A stretch of DNA of 37,894 nt from an uncultured Tateyamaria sp. GTDB lineage: Bacteria > Pseudomonadota > Alphaproteobacteria > Rhodobacterales > Rhodobacteraceae. The notes under the pieces were generated by a model. The model made no database searches. It saw only the letters and a list, made by a program, of their open reading frames with translations, and was not told where the DNA came from. The position numbers and the translations under genes were made by a program. Position 1 is the first letter of the stretch, and every line of letters begins with the position of its first letter. Of the stretch, positions 35,782 through 37,894 are shown one piece after another. The stretch lies in assembly GCF_947487805.1 (NCBI RefSeq), contig NZ_CANKXW010000012.1, forward strand, positions 1-37,894, given 5' to 3'.

Positions 35782-37371
35782 TCAGATGCGCCCTGCAAAC
35801 GCCAGCAACCTACGCCGCCGTGTTGTTGCATCCTTTTGGATGGCCCTTTGTCGTGCGGCAATGCGTGCCTGTCTGGCCCTTTGACGGTCCAGTACCTGCC
35901 CCGCGCGGGCGCTACGCCATGGGAGGACTGGCCACAGGATACGCACCAGTTTCCACCTCCAACCGACAAGCGCGGGATCGTCCAGCGACAGACATTCCGT
36001 GACCCGCGCTCCGCCGTTGCGATCCGACAGGGTGACCGCCGTGCGCCGTGTTTCGGTCGCATCCGCCAGAACGAGGTGACCGGCCGTTTCGGCCAACCCC
36101 TGCTCTGCTGTTTCGCGGCGCGCGCTGTGCAGGCCATCGGCCAGGTGCCCGCGGTCGGTGACGATCACCGCACCGGATTTTGCGAGGCGTTCCAAGCGCG
36201 CCACCAAGGCGCGATCCGAGCGCAGGAATTCGCGTCTGTGTCTTCGACGTTGGCGCGCAGGCCAGACCGGCGTGCCGTGGACCAGATGGACCTCTCGGCC
36301 CGCACCATCCAGATCCGATGCAACGCCGCCAATCAGCGGCATCTGCTCGAGGACCTCGCCAAGGTTGATCTGTGCGCGGGACCGCCGCACAGGGGTTGGG
36401 CGCAGGCCGTTTTGCAGTTCGACCATCTGTTGCACACCGCTGGTCCAAGACCGTCCCGGGTCGGGCAGGCCGGTGGCTGGATCGATCACGGTCAAGGCGT
36501 CGTCTTCTATCGCATAATCGTGGTCGCGCCGCAGTCCGTGCTGTGCAGTCAATGCAAGGTTCAGGAGAAAGGCACGCCGCCCCGGTTCAACCGGTAGATC
36601 CTCGTCCTGTTCCGCGACCACGCGCGCGCGCCCCAAGGCCGTCAATGCCGGTTGCGCCGCATGTACCCAGTCGCGCCCTTCGGTCAGTGTCGCGGCCAAT
36701 TCCAGCGCCTTGCGCCCCTCGCGCGGGGCAAAGATCTGGTCTAGCGCTACGCCCCCTGCGATGGCGGTCCGTGTTTCATCCAGCAAGGCGCGGTCCGCTT
36801 CTGCAAACAACACGGCTGGCGTTCGCCGTTCGGTGGGGACCTTCATGGGTTTGCCGCGCAGCGCCCTGGTTGCAAGGCGTAGCGGCGTGGCGGGCTCATC
36901 CAGCAGGATGCGATCCCGCAACCCATCATGCGCCAGCCGACGCAACGGCCCCACCGTCGCACGGTTCAGCGGAAAAGCGGCGTCTGCCTCGAGCAGTGCC
37001 AGCGGTATGCCAAGACGCTCAAAGGATGCGGCCATCCGCCGGAACAGCCTGTCCGGTTCGGTGGTGTGCGTCGATAGGATGGCGACGCCGTCGCGCCCTT
37101 GCGCAAGAAGCAGAGCCGCATATTCGAGGATCTGGTCGCGGCGGTCTGCATCTGTCATCTCGACGATCCAGCCGCGGGCGACCGCATGGGCGCGGGCCCT
37201 GTCGCGCAGGGGCAGTTTGACCGAAACCGCCGCGTCGGTCGCCATGAGTGCGCTTGCGCGCCGCATCAGGTCGAGGATGGCCAAGGGGCGGAATATCGGC
37301 CAGATCCGCACCCAGACCCTTTCGCCAAACCGGTCGAGCGCACTTGGCTTTGTCAACGGCTTGGCAGCCAC
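35782..37371 (-). CDS. SecA-derived protein with decayed ATPase motifs (pseudo-SecA)
   Basis: A 529-residue protein (normal SecA is about 900) that can be followed against SecA nearly end to end. Residues 67-124 match the SecA motor start (GWIVEM...ALLLAQGRDGVAILSTH...FERLGIPL), but where SecA has TGEGKT this protein has TDADRRD, so Walker A is gone. VLFAEADRALLDETRT (187-202) matches the Walker B block DEVDSILIDEART with the first Asp replaced. DYAIEDDALTVIDPATGLPDPGR (from 285), LIGGVAS (346) and the late block SDRNGG...CLSLDDPALVGW match further SecA landmarks with catalytic residues lost. The C-terminus is very Arg-rich. ATP hydrolysis seems unlikely; a chaperone or targeting role for the giant protein is inference. 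The GTG start at 37371 lies 2 nt after the M50 stop. Confidence 0.8.
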   Translation of the reverse strand: MAAKPLTKPSALDRFGERVWVRIWPIFRPLAILDLMRRASALMATDAAVSVKLPLRDRARAHAVARGWIVEMTDADRRDQILEYAALLLAQGRDGVAILSTHTTEPDRLFRRMAASFERLGIPLALLEADAAFPLNRATVGPLRRLAHDGLRDRILLDEPATPLRLATRALRGKPMKVPTERRTPAVLFAEADRALLDETRTAIAGGVALDQIFAPREGRKALELAATLTEGRDWVHAAQPALTALGRARVVAEQDEDLPVEPGRRAFLLNLALTAQHGLRRDHDYAIEDDALTVIDPATGLPDPGRSWTSGVQQMVELQNGLRPTPVRRSRAQINLGEVLEQMPLIGGVASDLDGAGREVHLVHGTPVWPARQRRRHRREFLRSDRALVARLERLAKSGAVIVTDRGHLADGLHSARRETAEQGLAETAGHLVLADATETRRTAVTLSDRNGGARVTECLSLDDPALVGWRWKLVRILWPVLPWRSARAGQVLDRQRARQARIAARQRAIQKDATTRRRRLLAFAGRI

Positions 37372-37373
37372 GG

Positions 37374-37894
37374 TCAGACCCCGAACCGGTCAAGAAAGAT
37401 CTGTCGCATCCAGCGCGCGGCCTGCACGGCCAGCGGACTTTGGCCCTGATCGAATCTCACCCACACGCGTTGGTTGAAAAACAACGTGTCGGGGCGACCC
37501 TCAACGGCAAGATCAAGGATGAAGACGCTTTCCAATGCGCGGCCTGGCACCGGCCCGAAATCGGCAGCAATCGGTCCGCCATAGGTGGTGGTCAAGGCCG
37601 CACTGGGCAGATCCCGCGTGGCACGAGGGGTACGGGCCACGATGCGCGCCGCGTAGACATCGGAGGAATGCGTGGAAAACCGGATATGGATCGGGCCGTC
37701 GGCGGCGGCGATGCGGTCAATGTCCTCTTGGGGCACAACGGCCCGCACGACCCATCCGTCGCTGTCATCGGTCACGTAACCCAGCACCGTTCCCTGCGGA
37801 ATGAACCGACCGCGCGTGTCCGCGCCGATCAGCGGCTGAAAGCGACCCTCCTGCGGGGCCAGAACCTGCAGCGCGTCCCTGAGTTCTGACAGGC
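37374..37894 (-). CDS. M50-family metalloprotease with HlyD-like C-terminus (3' portion)
   Basis: This is the end of the gene that begins at 1710. On the circle the join is at 37817/1, and 37818-37894 duplicate 1-77. The last 147 residues continue the HlyD-like part (QGTVLGYVTDD..GWVVRAVVPQEDIDRI) and end in a beta-rich segment (FNQRVWVRFDQGQSPLAVQAARWMRQIFL), as in known peptide zinc-metalloprotease/HlyD fusions. An internal ATG at 37787 is not a gene start, because the frame is open through the junction. The TGA is 2 nt from the GTG of the SecA-like gene. Confidence 0.88.
   Translation of the reverse strand, partial: LSELRDALQVLAPQEGRFQPLIGADTRGRFIPQGTVLGYVTDDSDGWVVRAVVPQEDIDRIAAADGPIHIRFSTHSSDVYAARIVARTPRATRDLPSAALTTTYGGPIAADFGPVPGRALESVFILDLAVEGRPDTLFFNQRVWVRFDQGQSPLAVQAARWMRQIFLDRFGV
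37818..37894. repeat. Right copy of 77-bp terminal redundancy
   Basis: Identical to bases 1-77. Joining the ends with one copy removed keeps the M50 frame open (triplet 37815-37817 is followed by 1-3), which confirms circular closure. Confidence 0.95.

Noticed and set aside
37374..37787. Separate 137-residue gene starting at ATG 37787
   Set aside because: The frame is open upstream through the circle junction to ATG 1710, and the sequence is the HlyD-like C-terminus of the M50 protein.

Overview
The window is a complete circular plasmid of about 37,817 bp, linearised inside a gene. Bases 1-77 are repeated exactly at 37818-37894, as expected when an assembler closes a circle with a fixed k-mer overlap. 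The high GC content, a repABC replication module with GTTAAC-type palindromic parS sites, and the general character of the proteins point to an alphaproteobacterium, most likely a Rhodobacterales (Roseobacter-group) host. The host assignment is inference from family resemblance; no search was run.

Layout on the circle. (1) Plus strand, 3.7-7.5 kb: parS, repA, repB, a second parS, an antisense counter-transcribed RNA, then repC with an AT-rich candidate origin inside it. (2) 7.5-9.7 kb: a Fic-family AMP-transferase preceded by an array of TCCGCA/TGCGGA half-sites, convergent with an M19-type dipeptidase. (3) 9.9-11.6 kb: a SapC-family gene (minus) divergent from a short HlyD-type adaptor (plus). 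(4) Everything else, about 30 kb on the minus strand, is one co-directional block. In transcription order it reads: GAF-domain HlyD adaptor (3614-1707), M50 zinc metalloprotease with a PqqD-like N-terminus and HlyD-like C-terminus (1710-1, continuing at 37817-37374), a SecA-derived protein whose ATPase motifs are decayed (37371-35782), and a giant gene of about 24 kb (35682-11689) encoding a 7,997-residue LEPR-XLL/RTX exoprotein. The first three genes are joined by a 4-bp stop/start overlap and a 2-nt gap. The giant gene follows after 99 bp.

The giant gene takes up 63% of the plasmid. It lacks a classical signal peptide. It starts with a basic leader ending in the motif MEPRILLSADP, then runs through thousands of residues of beta-helix-type repeats, fourteen copies of a 21-22-residue rung, Calx-beta-like domains, about 1,200 residues of RTX-type Gly/Asp repeats and a C-terminal module. 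No ABC transporter or TolC-type outer-membrane protein is encoded here. The plasmid therefore looks like a dedicated carrier for one giant surface or biofilm protein plus a non-standard export/processing apparatus (membrane metalloprotease, two or three periplasmic adaptors, pseudo-SecA, perhaps SapC). This is the strongest candidate in the window for a poorly described system. No relaxase, conjugation genes, transposons, tRNA, rRNA or CRISPR arrays were seen.
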